Shown here: positions 7,773-15,508 of the stretch, piece by piece
How the letters are laid out: the number at the start of each line of letters is the position of its first letter
Position numbering within the stretch: position 1 is the first letter of the stretch
Assembly (NCBI RefSeq): GCF_000429665.1
Contig: NZ_AUCH01000015.1
Location: forward strand, 96,280-160,279
Source: Azovibrio restrictus DSM 23866
GTDB taxonomy: Bacteria > Pseudomonadota > Gammaproteobacteria > Burkholderiales > Rhodocyclaceae
Length of the DNA: 64,000 nt
Direction of reading: 5' to 3'
Notes under the pieces: generated by a model
What the model saw: the letters and a program-made list of their open reading frames with translations, nothing else
Told to the model about the DNA's origin: nothing
The model's database searches: none
Translations under genes and position numbers: made by a program

Positions 7773-8867
7773 TCAGGAAATGGCCAGCATCCGGTCCAGG
7801 GCCAGCCGGGCCAGCTCTGCTTCGTGGGGCGGCACGGCGATGGGATTGACCACCTGGCCGGCCGCCAGGTTTTCCAGGGTCCAGGCCAGGTGCTGGGGGT
7901 CGATGCGCTGCATGGTGGAGCACATGCAGATGGTGGTGGCCATGAACTGGACGATCTTGTCCTGGGGCAGCACTTCCCGAGCGAGCCGGTCCACCAGATT
8001 GAGTTCCGTGCCCACCAGCCAGCGGGTGCCCGCCGGCGCCTCCTTGATGGTCTTGACGATCAGTTCCGTGGAGCCCACATGGTCGGAGGCGGCGCAGACC
8101 TCGAAATTGCACTCCGGGTGGGCAATCACGATGCCGTCCGGGTGCTGGGCCCGGAAGGCGTCGATGTGGTGTTTCTGGAACATCTGGTGCACCGAGCAGT
8201 GGCCCTTCCAGAGCAGGATCTTCGCCTTCCTGATCTGCTCGGGAGTGAGGCCGCCGTACTCCCGGTCCGGGTCCCATACCAGCATGTCTTCCAGGGGAAT
8301 GCCCATGTTGTGGCCGGTCCAGCGGCCCAGGTGCTGGTCGGGGAAGAACAGTATCTTCGGGCGCTGCTCGAAGGCCCACTTGGCGATGGTGCCGGCGTTG
8401 CTGGAAGTGCAGACGATGCCCCCGTGCTCGCCGCAGAAGGCCTTCAGATCGGCGGCGGAGTTGATGTAGGTGACCGGGGTGAATTCATTTTCCACATCCA
8501 GCACTTCCCCCAGCTCCCGCCAGCAGCGCTCCACCTTGGCCAGGTTGGCCATGTCGGCCATGGAACAGCCGGCCGCCAGGTCGGGCAGGATGGCAGTCTG
8601 GCCGGGCTTGGACATGATGTCCGCCACCTCGGCCATGAAATGCACGCCGCAGAAGACGATGTAGGGAGAGTCGGTCTGGGCGGCCAGACGCGAGAGCTTG
8701 AGGGAGTCGCCGGTCAGGTCCGCGTGCTGGTACACGTCGGCGCGCTGGTAGTGGTGGCAGAGCAGCACCACTTCCTGGCCCAGTTTGCTGCGGGCAGCGC
8801 GGATGCGCTCCTGGCACTCCTGGTCGGAAAGCAGGTTGTAGGGGTCAAAAGGCAGAGGCAGGGTCAT
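7773..8867 (-). CDS. nadA: Quinolinate synthase A
   Basis: 364 residues. NadA condenses iminoaspartate with dihydroxyacetone phosphate to quinolinate for NAD synthesis, using a [4Fe-4S] cluster. Visible are CHHYQRADVYQHAD near residue 40, FCGVHFMAEVADIMSKP with one cluster Cys, the AHPECNFEV Cys, and ATTICMCSTMQRIDP near the C-terminus with the third. ATG 8867 (MTLPLPFDPY) is preferred; an upstream in-frame TTG at 8879 is less likely. nadB and nadC are not in the window. Confidence 0.94.
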   Translation of the reverse strand: MTLPLPFDPYNLLSDQECQERIRAARSKLGQEVVLLCHHYQRADVYQHADLTGDSLKLSRLAAQTDSPYIVFCGVHFMAEVADIMSKPGQTAILPDLAAGCSMADMANLAKVERCWRELGEVLDVENEFTPVTYINSAADLKAFCGEHGGIVCTSSNAGTIAKWAFEQRPKILFFPDQHLGRWTGHNMGIPLEDMLVWDPDREYGGLTPEQIRKAKILLWKGHCSVHQMFQKHHIDAFRAQHPDGIVIAHPECNFEVCAASDHVGSTELIVKTIKEAPAGTRWLVGTELNLVDRLAREVLPQDKIVQFMATTICMCSTMQRIDPQHLAWTLENLAAGQVVNPIAVPPHEAELARLALDRMLAIS

Positions 8868-8914
8868 GATTCGGGGCAAGTGGCCGGGGCTGGCCCGGCA
8901 TGAGGAGGTTGGGG

Positions 8915-9367
8915 TCAGCTCTGGAACCAGGGCAGGCCGGCGTGGCGCCAGCCCCCCAGGTGGTTGCGCTGGTCGTGGGCATCCTTGTCGCCTTCGAAAC
9001 CCTCCAGCACGTTGTAGCAGGCGTTGTAGCCGGCTTCAGTGGCGCTGCGGGCGGCGTGGTCGGAGCGGAGGCCGCTGCGACAGATGAACATCACCAGGGC
9101 TTCGGGATCCACCTGGCGCTTGAGCTGGGTCAGGAAATGGGGGTTGGGGACGCCGCCTGGATACTGGTTCCATTCGATTTCCACCGCATCGGGTATGCGG
9201 CCCACCCAATCCAATTCGGCGCGGGTGCGTACATCCACCAGCCTGGCGCCCGGCGCCAGTTGCCAGACCTGATGGGCTTCGGCCGGGGTCAGGGCGCCAG
9301 CGTAGGGAAGGCCGGTGGCCTGGGCCCGTTCCCGGGCCAGTTGCAGGAGGTCGGTGAGTTTTCCCAT
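8915..9367 (-). CDS. Rhodanese-like sulfurtransferase
   Basis: 150 residues, a single rhodanese domain: RLVDVRTRAELDWVGRIP near 40-57 and the active loop FICRSGLRSDHAA with the catalytic Cys near 95. The CRSGxRS loop is typical of cytosolic sulfurtransferases. ATG 9367 starts the conserved N-terminus (MGKLTDLL). The frame stays open upstream but runs into the glnA control region. It is divergent from glnA. Confidence 0.85.
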   Translation of the reverse strand: MGKLTDLLQLARERAQATGLPYAGALTPAEAHQVWQLAPGARLVDVRTRAELDWVGRIPDAVEIEWNQYPGGVPNPHFLTQLKRQVDPEALVMFICRSGLRSDHAARSATEAGYNACYNVLEGFEGDKDAHDQRNHLGGWRHAGLPWFQS

Positions 9368-9466
9368 GACGGTTCCAGGGCGTGAAATCAGGCCTTGCAG
9401 TATAACGCAGGCCAACCGGGGCGGATGGATCGCGGGAGGAGGCCAGGGTCGGGGAAATATTTTGTC

Positions 9467-9483
9467 TGCACCGATGTGGTGCG
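9467..9483. promoter_or_regulatory. NtrC (NRI) binding site 1 of glnA
   Basis: TGCACC-GATGT-GGTGCG matches the NtrC enhancer consensus TGCACC-N5-GGTGCA with one mismatch. Its centre is about 105 bp upstream of the -24 element of glnA and 33 bp from site 2. Confidence 0.85.
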
Positions 9484-9499
9484 CCCCAATATGGTGTAT

Positions 9500-9516
9500 T
9501 GCACCGTATTGGTGCT
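9500..9516. promoter_or_regulatory. NtrC (NRI) binding site 2 of glnA
   Basis: TGCACC-GTATT-GGTGCT matches the NtrC consensus with one mismatch in the last base. The two site centres are 33 bp apart, about three helical turns, so NtrC dimers would bind on one face, as at enterobacterial glnA. Confidence 0.87.
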
Positions 9517-9577
9517 GCCTTTCAGGGCCTCTTTTTCCTTTGCCCTTGTGGCACAATGGAAAACTGTTTGAAAACGA

Positions 9578-9594
9578 TTGGCACGCTTCCTGCT
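9578..9594 (+). promoter_or_regulatory. Sigma-54 (-24/-12) promoter of glnA
   Basis: TTGGCACG-CTTC-CTGCT has GG at 9580-9581 and GC at 9592-9593, exactly 12 bp apart as RpoN requires. Transcription would start near 9605, leaving a leader of about 60 bases with AGGAG at 9649-9653 before the ATG. Confidence 0.85.
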
Positions 9595-9663
9595 GTAGCC
9601 TGTCTGTCGTAATTTGTACTCACTTGCCGGCAAGGCCGGTATCCGTTTAGGAGACTTTGCAAT

Positions 9664-11076
9664 ATGGCTACTGTTCAGGACGTTCTGAAGATGATGAAGG
9701 AAAACGACGTCAAGTTCGTCGATTTCCGTTTCACCGATACCCGTGGCAAGGAACAGCACGTGGGCGTGCCCGCCCATGCCGTGGATGAAGACAAGTTCGA
9801 GAGCGGCCACGCTTTTGACGGTTCCTCCATCGCCGGCTGGAAGGGTATTCAGGCTTCCGACATGCTGCTGATGCCGGACCCCGACACCGCCTTCATCGAC
9901 CCCTTCTTCGATGAAACCACCCTGGTGATCTCCTGCGACGTGGTGGACCCCGCCGACGGCCGCGGCTACGACCGTGACCCCCGCTCCATCGCCAAGCGCG
10001 CCGAAGCCTACCTGAAGTCCTCCGGCATCGGTGATACCGCCTTCTTCGGCCCCGAACCCGAATTCTTCATCTTCGACTCCGTGGAGTGGAAGACCGACAT
10101 GTCCGGCACCTACGTGAAGATCTTCTCCGAAGAAGCTGCCTGGACCTCCGGCGAAAAGGTCGAGGGCGGCAACACCGGCCACCGTCCCACCGTCAAGGGC
10201 GGCTACTTCCCCGTGCCCCCCGTCGATTCCTTCAACGACATCCGCGCTGCCATGTGCCTGGCCCTGGAACAGTGTGGCGTCGAAGTGGAAGTGCATCACC
10301 ACGAAGTGGCCACCGCCGGCCAGAACGAAATCGGTACCAAGTTCGGCACCCTGGTGCGTCGCGCCGACCTGACCCAGGTCCTGAAGTACGTGGTGCATAA
10401 CGTGGCCCACCAGTACGGCAAGACCGCCACCTTCATGCCCAAGCCCATCGTGGGCGACAACGGTTCCGGCATGCACGTGCACCAGTCCATCTGGAAGGAT
10501 GGCAAGAACCTGTTCGCCGGCAACGGCTACGCCGGCCTGTCCGAAACCGCCCTGTACTACATCGGCGGCGTGATCAAGCATGCCAAGGCCCTGAACGCCA
10601 TCACCAACCCCGGCACCAACTCCTACAAGCGTCTGGTGCCCCATTACGAAGCTCCGGTGAAGCTGGCCTACTCCGCCAAGAACCGTTCCGCCTCCATCCG
10701 CGTGCCCTACGTTGCTTCCGACAAGGCCCGTCGTATCGAGACCCGCTTCCCCGATCCCATCGCCAACCCCTACCTGTGCTTCGCCGCACTGTTGATGGCT
10801 GGCCTGGACGGCATCCAGAACAAGATTCACCCCGGCGATCCCGCTGACAAGAATCTGTACGACCTGCCCCCCGAGGAAGACGCCAAGATCCCGACCGTCT
10901 GCGCCAGCCTGGACGAAGCCCTGGCAGCCCTGGACAAGGACCGCGAGTTCCTGACCCGTGGTGGCGTGTTCTCCAACGACTGGATCGATGCCTTCATCGC
11001 CCTGAAGATGGAAGAAGTGAACAAGGTCCGCATGACCACCCACCCGGTGGAATTCGAACTGTACTACTCCTGCTGA
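9664..11076 (+). CDS. glnA: Glutamine synthetase type I
   Basis: 470 residues, the length of GSI-beta enzymes, which make glutamine from glutamate, ammonium and ATP as dodecamers. Visible motifs include FDGSSIAGWKGIQASDMLL near 57-75, PEPEFFIFD near 131, KPIVGDNGSGMHVHQSIWK near 260-278 and NRSASIRVPYV near 340. The adenylylation loop DKNLYDLPPEE near 395-405 keeps the Tyr modified by GlnE, so activity is probably controlled post-translationally. Expression should respond to nitrogen through NtrC and RpoN. No glnL or glnG follows; a terminator lies 40 bp downstream. Confidence 0.97.
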   Translation: MATVQDVLKMMKENDVKFVDFRFTDTRGKEQHVGVPAHAVDEDKFESGHAFDGSSIAGWKGIQASDMLLMPDPDTAFIDPFFDETTLVISCDVVDPADGRGYDRDPRSIAKRAEAYLKSSGIGDTAFFGPEPEFFIFDSVEWKTDMSGTYVKIFSEEAAWTSGEKVEGGNTGHRPTVKGGYFPVPPVDSFNDIRAAMCLALEQCGVEVEVHHHEVATAGQNEIGTKFGTLVRRADLTQVLKYVVHNVAHQYGKTATFMPKPIVGDNGSGMHVHQSIWKDGKNLFAGNGYAGLSETALYYIGGVIKHAKALNAITNPGTNSYKRLVPHYEAPVKLAYSAKNRSASIRVPYVASDKARRIETRFPDPIANPYLCFAALLMAGLDGIQNKIHPGDPADKNLYDLPPEEDAKIPTVCASLDEALAALDKDREFLTRGGVFSNDWIDAFIALKMEEVNKVRMTTHPVEFELYYSC

Positions 11077-11115
11077 TCTTCCCGGCTGCCGCTACGGCGG
11101 CAGCTGTGGCAGCAA

Positions 11116-11148
11116 AACAATGCCCCGGACCTGGTCCGGGGCATTGTT
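11116..11148. terminator. Bidirectional terminator between glnA and nifM
   Basis: A perfect 15-bp stem with a 3-base loop is flanked by GTTTTC on the plus side and TTTTGC on the minus side. It can end both the glnA transcript and the convergent nif operon. Confidence 0.85.
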
Positions 11149-11195
11149 GTTTTCAGGGCCGGCGTTTTGCTTGCCTCTGCCGGTGCGGGCCGGGA

Positions 11196-12017
11196 TCAGT
11201 GCTTCAGCAGGGCCTTGATCCAGGCCCGCTGGCAGGTCTGGCGGCGCTGCTCCAGGAGCAGGGCGATGATCCGTTCCCGGACTTCCGGGAAATCCAGGGT
11301 TTCGCCGGCCAGGATGCTGTCGCAGCGCAGCAGGTGCAGGCCCACCGGAGATTCCAGGGGTGGCGAAACCTCCCCCTCGGCCAGACTGAAGGCCTGGGGG
11401 TCCAGTTCCGGGAACAGCTGGCCGGCTTTGACGGTGCCGATCAGACCCTGCTCCATGGCCGTGGGGCACTGGGAATGCTTGAGGGCGGCGGCGCCGAAGT
11501 CCTGCTCGGTTTTCAGCTGGGGGCGCAAGGTTTCCAGGAGTTCCGTGGCTTTCAGCTTCTGGGCTTCGTCGTCGAAGGTGATCAGGATGTGCCGGATGCG
11601 CCGCATTTCCGGGCGGTTGAAGGCCTGGGGATGGAGCCGGTAATAAATTTCCGCCTCCACGTCGGAGGGGCTGGGCGCCTGGGCCGAGACCCGCTCCAGT
11701 ACTGCCTCGATGCGCAGGTCCCGGGCCAGGGCCTGTTCCAGTTCGGGTTCGCTCAGGCCGTTCTGGCCCATGTCGGCGAGGAACTCTTCCCGGCTCGGGT
11801 AGCGTTGCCTGATCTCTTCCAGGCGGGTCGCCAGGGTGGCTTCCGGCACCACCACGCCCAGAGCTTCGGGGCTGGCGAGGATGGCAGCTTCCATGCGGGC
11901 CTGGCGGCTGACCACTTCGCCCAACCGGGCACTTTCCGTGGCATCCAGGGTGCGGGGCGCCTTCTTGAACAGTGCCAGGGAGAGTTTGAGCTGCAGGTAG
12001 GGTTGCATGGCGAGCAT
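11196..12017 (-). CDS. nifM: Nitrogenase maturation peptidyl-prolyl isomerase NifM
   Basis: About 273 residues. A helical N-terminal half is followed by a parvulin-type rotamase domain: RRIRHILITFDD near residue 148, then HSQCPTAMEQGLIGTV and SPVGLHLLRCD. NifM is the PPIase needed for folding and maturation of the nitrogenase Fe protein NifH. Identification rests on this domain layout and the position directly after nifZ (5-bp gap). Two starts are possible, 12017 (MLAMQPYL) and 12008 (MQPYL); neither has a strong ribosome site. It is the last gene of the operon. Confidence 0.85.
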   Translation of the reverse strand: MLAMQPYLQLKLSLALFKKAPRTLDATESARLGEVVSRQARMEAAILASPEALGVVVPEATLATRLEEIRQRYPSREEFLADMGQNGLSEPELEQALARDLRIEAVLERVSAQAPSPSDVEAEIYYRLHPQAFNRPEMRRIRHILITFDDEAQKLKATELLETLRPQLKTEQDFGAAALKHSQCPTAMEQGLIGTVKAGQLFPELDPQAFSLAEGEVSPPLESPVGLHLLRCDSILAGETLDFPEVRERIIALLLEQRRQTCQRAWIKALLKH

Positions 12018-12022
12018 TTTTT

Positions 12023-12481
12023 TCAGTTGGGGAGGGGGGTGCGGGTTTCCAGCATGGGTTCGGGGATCAGCAGGATGCGGCCGGGCAGGCTGTCGAAATG
12101 GACGTGGTAGGCGGGGCCGCTGGGATGGTCCCGCACCACCTTGATGATTTCTCCGGGCGCCCCGGCCGGGACCAGGATCTCGTCGCCCACCTTGAGGGAG
12201 GCGATGCTGCGTACCTTTTCCCGGAACTCGAAGCGGGAGGGGACCCATTCCTCGTCGATGGGGATCAGCTCTTCTTCCCGGCAGCCCACCATCCGGTTCT
12301 CGTCATAGAAATGCACCGAGTAGATGATCTGGTCCTGGAGGAAAGTGCCCACGTCCCGGATCACCCCGATGCTGCCGCGTCGGACCAGCAGGTCGCCCAT
12401 GTCGGCGCCGGGGAAGGTGCCGTCGTCCCGCACGTTGCGGATGACGCGCACCTCGTCGTCGATCTGCCAGCGGGGTCTCAT
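12023..12481 (-). CDS. nifZ: Nitrogen fixation protein NifZ
   Basis: 152 residues. The N-terminal half matches NifZ: the opening RWQIDDEVRVIRNVRDDGT, then GDLLVRRGSIGVIRDVGTFL and VYSVHF-like text in IIYSVHFYDENRMVGCREEE. NifZ assists P-cluster formation in the MoFe protein. The C-terminal 60 residues form a second SH3-like copy (VGDEILVPAGAPGEIIKVV), so the protein is a tandem of two similar beta domains. The ATG at 12481 overlaps the nifW stop by 4 bp. Confidence 0.9.
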   Translation of the reverse strand: MRPRWQIDDEVRVIRNVRDDGTFPGADMGDLLVRRGSIGVIRDVGTFLQDQIIYSVHFYDENRMVGCREEELIPIDEEWVPSRFEFREKVRSIASLKVGDEILVPAGAPGEIIKVVRDHPSGPAYHVHFDSLPGRILLIPEPMLETRTPLPN

Positions 12482-12819
12482 GAGCGGAACACCTTGTCCA
12501 GGGAGACGAAGGAGGACATGCCCCCGTCCGCCGTGGGCACATTCTGGAACACGGCGAAGACCTTCTCGGTCAGGGCGTCGGATTTGACGAAGTCCTCGTA
12601 GGCCTGGCTCAGCCACTGTTTGTAGATGGCGCTACGCTCCCCGTCGTCGGTGGGCATTTCCTTGGCGTAGCGGTTCAGGTAGTCGTGGAAGCGCTGAAGG
12701 ATGTGCAGGCGATTCACGTGCACCACGGTGGGCTCGTAGGGCACGCCGAAATAATCGAGGAAATCCTCGGCGGACACGAGTTCTTCCAGGGCTTCGTCCA
12801 GGGTCAGGTTGGTATCCAT
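12478..12819 (-). CDS. nifW: Nitrogenase-stabilizing protein NifW
   Basis: 113 residues, the usual NifW length. Diagnostic stretches are LVSAEDFLDYFGVPYEP near 11-28, VVHVNRLHILQRFHDYL near 32-48 and the C-terminal FVSLDKV. NifW binds the MoFe protein and protects or helps assemble it in the presence of oxygen. Coupled to nifZ by a 4-bp overlap and 11 bp downstream of the unnamed orf. Confidence 0.92.
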   Translation of the reverse strand: MDTNLTLDEALEELVSAEDFLDYFGVPYEPTVVHVNRLHILQRFHDYLNRYAKEMPTDDGERSAIYKQWLSQAYEDFVKSDALTEKVFAVFQNVPTADGGMSSFVSLDKVFRS

Positions 12820-12830
12820 AGGGGGCCTCC

Positions 12831-13361
12831 TCAGGCGATCAGGGTCAGGGCCGGCTCCGCCTCCTGGCGGGGCCGGAATTCATCCACCACTTCGAGCAGC
12901 TTGGCCGCGCCCAGCTGGTCCTGGCTGTCCAGGCGCATCAGCTTCTGCAGCCGGGCCCGGGCGGCGTCAATGGCGTGCTGGCGCAACAGCACCACGCAGC
13001 TGGCCTTCAGGGCCAGCAGGTAAAAGCGCAACAGGCCGAAAGAGCTCTGGGCCGCAGCCGCCAGATGCAGCTCCTCCACCCGGGCCCAGTCCAGGGGCAG
13101 GCCCAGGCGTCGGGCCACCAGCTGCATGGCCCGCTCGGCCACCACCAGGGCATCTTCCAGACGGTGCTGGTAGAAGTAGTAACGGTACAGGCCCACCAGC
13201 ACGGTCAGATGCTCCGGGGCCAGGACATAGGCGCGCAGCAGGGCGAGCTCCGCCGCCTCGTCCCCGTACAGGCCCGAGGCTTCCTGCAGCAGGCGCTCCG
13301 CCTCGGGGAGCAGGGGCTCCTCGAAATAGAGTTCGCAGTCGGAAAAGTCCAGGATATCCAT
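12831..13361 (-). CDS. Nif-cluster protein of unknown function, helical repeat
   Basis: 176 residues, almost entirely predicted helical, with TPR-like spacing: ELALLRAYVLAPEHLTVLVG then LYRYYFYQHRLEDALVVAER, followed by a second helical pair around VVLLRQHAIDAARARLQKLM. A short acidic N-terminus (MDILDFSDCELYFEE) precedes it. I recognise it only as a protein commonly placed between cysE and nifW in betaproteobacterial nif clusters; a scaffold for assembly factors is an inference. The start at 13361 is chosen because the sequence upstream lies in the cysE tail. Confidence 0.7.
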   Translation of the reverse strand: MDILDFSDCELYFEEPLLPEAERLLQEASGLYGDEAAELALLRAYVLAPEHLTVLVGLYRYYFYQHRLEDALVVAERAMQLVARRLGLPLDWARVEELHLAAAAQSSFGLLRFYLLALKASCVVLLRQHAIDAARARLQKLMRLDSQDQLGAAKLLEVVDEFRPRQEAEPALTLIA

Positions 13362-13365
13362 GGTC

Positions 13366-14181
13366 TTACTGGAGCGGGGCGGGCTGAGGGGTGTCCCGCT
13401 CATGCTCGCAACAGAGGTCGCCGGCGCTGCAGACGCCGCAGCGTTCTTCGTCAGCGTCGGGGCTGTCGGCCAGGGGCTCGCCCCGCTTCATGGCCTTGAG
13501 CTCCGCTTCCAGGGATTCGATCCGGTCCAGCAGGCAGGTGATGGAGCGGGCCACCGGATCGGGCAGCAGGTTATGGTCCAGGCTGATGCCGTTGGCCGGG
13601 CGGGGCGAGCCGGCCCGGGTCGGGACGATGCGGCCGGGAATGCCCACCACGGTGCGGTCGCTGGGGACATTCTTGACCACCACGGAATTGGCGCCCACCC
13701 GCACCCGGTGGCCGATCTGGATGGGGCCGAGGATCTTGGCGCCGGCCCCCACCACCACCCCGTCGCCCAGGGTGGGGTGGCGCTTGCCCTTGTTCCAGGA
13801 GGTACCGCCCAGGGTGACGCCGTGGTAGAGGGTCACGTCGTGGCCCACCTCGGCGGTCTCGCCGATCACCACGCCAGCTCCGTGGTCGATGAAGAAGCGC
13901 CGGCCGATGCTGGCGCCCGGGTGGATGTCCACATTGGTGAAGGCCCGGGCCAGGAAGGACAGCAGCCGGGCCGGGAAGCGCAGCTGGCGCAGCCACAGGG
14001 CGTGGGCCACCCGGTGCAGCATGATGGCGTGCAGGCCCGGATAGGTGGTCAGCACCTCCAGGGTGCTGCGTGCCGCCGGGTCCCGTTCGAAGACGCAGCG
14101 CAGGTCTTCCCGGATCTGGGCCCAGAGGCCCGCGGGGGCCTCATCGCTGGCGCCGAGGGGCAGGGTGGTGGTCTCAGACAT
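13366..14181 (-). CDS. cysE: Serine O-acetyltransferase, nif-linked
   Basis: 271 residues. CysE makes O-acetylserine, the precursor of cysteine, and nif-linked copies (also called nifP) raise cysteine supply for Fe-S cluster assembly. Visible are the N-terminal helical domain (RDPAARSTLEVLTTYPGLHA), the catalytic HHG-type region IDHGAGVVIGETAEVGHDVT, and left-handed-helix hexapeptides such as VTLGGTSWNKGKRHPTLGDG. The C-terminal 30 residues carry an unusual Cys cluster (CGVCSAGDLCCEHE). ATG 14181 has AAGG 9 bases upstream and overlaps nifV by 8 bp. Confidence 0.92.
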   Translation of the reverse strand: MSETTTLPLGASDEAPAGLWAQIREDLRCVFERDPAARSTLEVLTTYPGLHAIMLHRVAHALWLRQLRFPARLLSFLARAFTNVDIHPGASIGRRFFIDHGAGVVIGETAEVGHDVTLYHGVTLGGTSWNKGKRHPTLGDGVVVGAGAKILGPIQIGHRVRVGANSVVVKNVPSDRTVVGIPGRIVPTRAGSPRPANGISLDHNLLPDPVARSITCLLDRIESLEAELKAMKRGEPLADSPDADEERCGVCSAGDLCCEHERDTPQPAPLQ

Positions 14182-15355
14182 GGGCGTCATCCTTCGCAGG
14201 GGTTGTGCCGGTGGCGGGGTCCGGGCGTCCGGAGGAGAGTTCGGTGTGGGCATGCAGCAGCTCCAGGAGTTCGCCGTCTTCAGGCGGGCGTTTGGCGGCG
14301 ATCACGAAGGCGCGCACGCCCTCCACCAGGTGGCGGGCGGTGGGCTCATCCAGGGGCATGCCCAGCCCGGCATAGACGGCCTGCACGGCCCGGTGGCCCG
14401 AATGCTTGCCGAGCACGATGCGATGGCTGCGGCCCACTTCCATGGGGTCGAAGCCCTGATAGTTGCGCGGGTCCTTGAGCAGGCCATCCACGTGGATGCC
14501 CGCCTCGTGGGTGAAGGCCCCGGGGCCGACGATGCTCTTCTGCCAGGGTACCGGCCGGCCCGAGGCCCGGGCCACCCGTTCGGAGAGGCTGGGGAAACCC
14601 TTGAGATTGACGCCGGTGCTGCCGCCGTAGAACTTCTCCACCCCCAGCACCACTTCTTCCAGGGGGGCGTTGCCAGCCCGTTCGCCCAGACCGTTCACCG
14701 TGGTGTTGACGTGGGTGGCGCCGGCACGGATGGCGGCCAGGGTGTTGGCGGTGGCCAGGCCCAGGTCGTCGTGGGCGTGCATTTCGATGGCCAGACCGGA
14801 TGCCTGCACCAGGCGTCCGATGATCTGGTGCAGGCCGAAGGGCTCCATGATGCCCAGGGTGTCCGCGTAGCGCAGGCGCACGGCGCCGGCCCGGGCTGCC
14901 GTGGCGGCGATGGCGAGCAGGAAATCCGGATCGGCCCGGGAGGCGTCCTCGCAGCCTATGCACACTTCCAGGCCCAGGTCCCGGCCCCGGGCGATGTATT
15001 CGGGCAAGGTGGCCAGCAGCCAGGCACGGTCCTTCTTGAGCTTGTAGGCCAGGTGCTGCTCTGAAGAGGGGACGGAAATGTCCACCAGCTGGGCCCCCAG
15101 GCCGGCGCAGGCGGCCAGGTCCAGGGGATGCATGCGGCACCAGACCATGAGCCGGGCCTTCAGGCCCAGGTCGGCGACGGCGCGGATGCTTTCCCGTTCC
15201 TCGCTGCCCATGGCGGGAATGCCCACTTCCAGCTCCGGCACGCCGATGGCGTCCAGGCCCTGGGCGATGGCCAGCTTTTCCTCCAGGGAAAAGGCCACCC
15301 CGGCGGATTGCTCGCCGTCCCTCAGGGTCGTGTCGTTGATGGTCACCGCATGCAT
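14174..15355 (-). CDS. nifV: Homocitrate synthase
   Basis: 393 residues of the DRE-TIM metallolyase family: INDTTLRDGEQSAGVAF near 6-22, EMHAHDDLGLATANTLAAI near 195-213 and NGLGERAGNAPLEEV near 225-239. NifV makes homocitrate from acetyl-CoA and 2-oxoglutarate; homocitrate is the organic ligand of FeMo-co. First gene of the operon nifV-cysE-orf-nifW-nifZ-nifM and directly behind a sigma-54 promoter, which argues for nifV over leuA. Confidence 0.94.
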   Translation of the reverse strand: MHAVTINDTTLRDGEQSAGVAFSLEEKLAIAQGLDAIGVPELEVGIPAMGSEERESIRAVADLGLKARLMVWCRMHPLDLAACAGLGAQLVDISVPSSEQHLAYKLKKDRAWLLATLPEYIARGRDLGLEVCIGCEDASRADPDFLLAIAATAARAGAVRLRYADTLGIMEPFGLHQIIGRLVQASGLAIEMHAHDDLGLATANTLAAIRAGATHVNTTVNGLGERAGNAPLEEVVLGVEKFYGGSTGVNLKGFPSLSERVARASGRPVPWQKSIVGPGAFTHEAGIHVDGLLKDPRNYQGFDPMEVGRSHRIVLGKHSGHRAVQAVYAGLGMPLDEPTARHLVEGVRAFVIAAKRPPEDGELLELLHAHTELSSGRPDPATGTTPAKDDAHV

Positions 15356-15390
15356 GGCTGCCTCGGAAATAATCTAGGTCAGCCCTGTTT

Positions 15391-15406
15391 AGCAAGCGGG
15401 ATGCCA
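15391..15406 (-). promoter_or_regulatory. Sigma-54 (-24/-12) promoter of the nifV operon
   Basis: Read on the minus strand the sequence is TGGCAT-CCCGC-TTGCT, with GG and GC exactly 12 bp apart. The consensus is TGGCAC-N5-TTGCA. The -12 element lies 37 bp upstream of the nifV ATG. Confidence 0.8.
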
Positions 15407-15477
15407 GCTAAAAATATGCGTTAATTCAGTGGTTTGTGTGAGTGCTTCGGGATTGTGTGGAGCGCCCGGAACGTTCC

Positions 15478-15493
15478 TGTCGGTTTTGCGACA
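15478..15493. promoter_or_regulatory. NifA upstream activator site of nifV
   Basis: TGT-CGGTTTTGCG-ACA is an exact TGT-N10-ACA NifA site. Its centre is about 105 bp upstream of the expected transcription start, the usual NifA distance. It lies just past the stop of the upstream adenosyltransferase gene. Confidence 0.8.
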
Positions 15494-15508
15494 AAGGCGG
15501 GCAGCCCC

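Noticed and set aside
9483..9500. Third NtrC site between the two strong sites
   Set aside because: The half-sites are 7 rather than 5 bp apart and match poorly.
11196..15355. Structural nitrogenase genes nifHDK near the accessory operon
   Set aside because: Only accessory genes are present; the flanks are glnA and a cobalamin adenosyltransferase.
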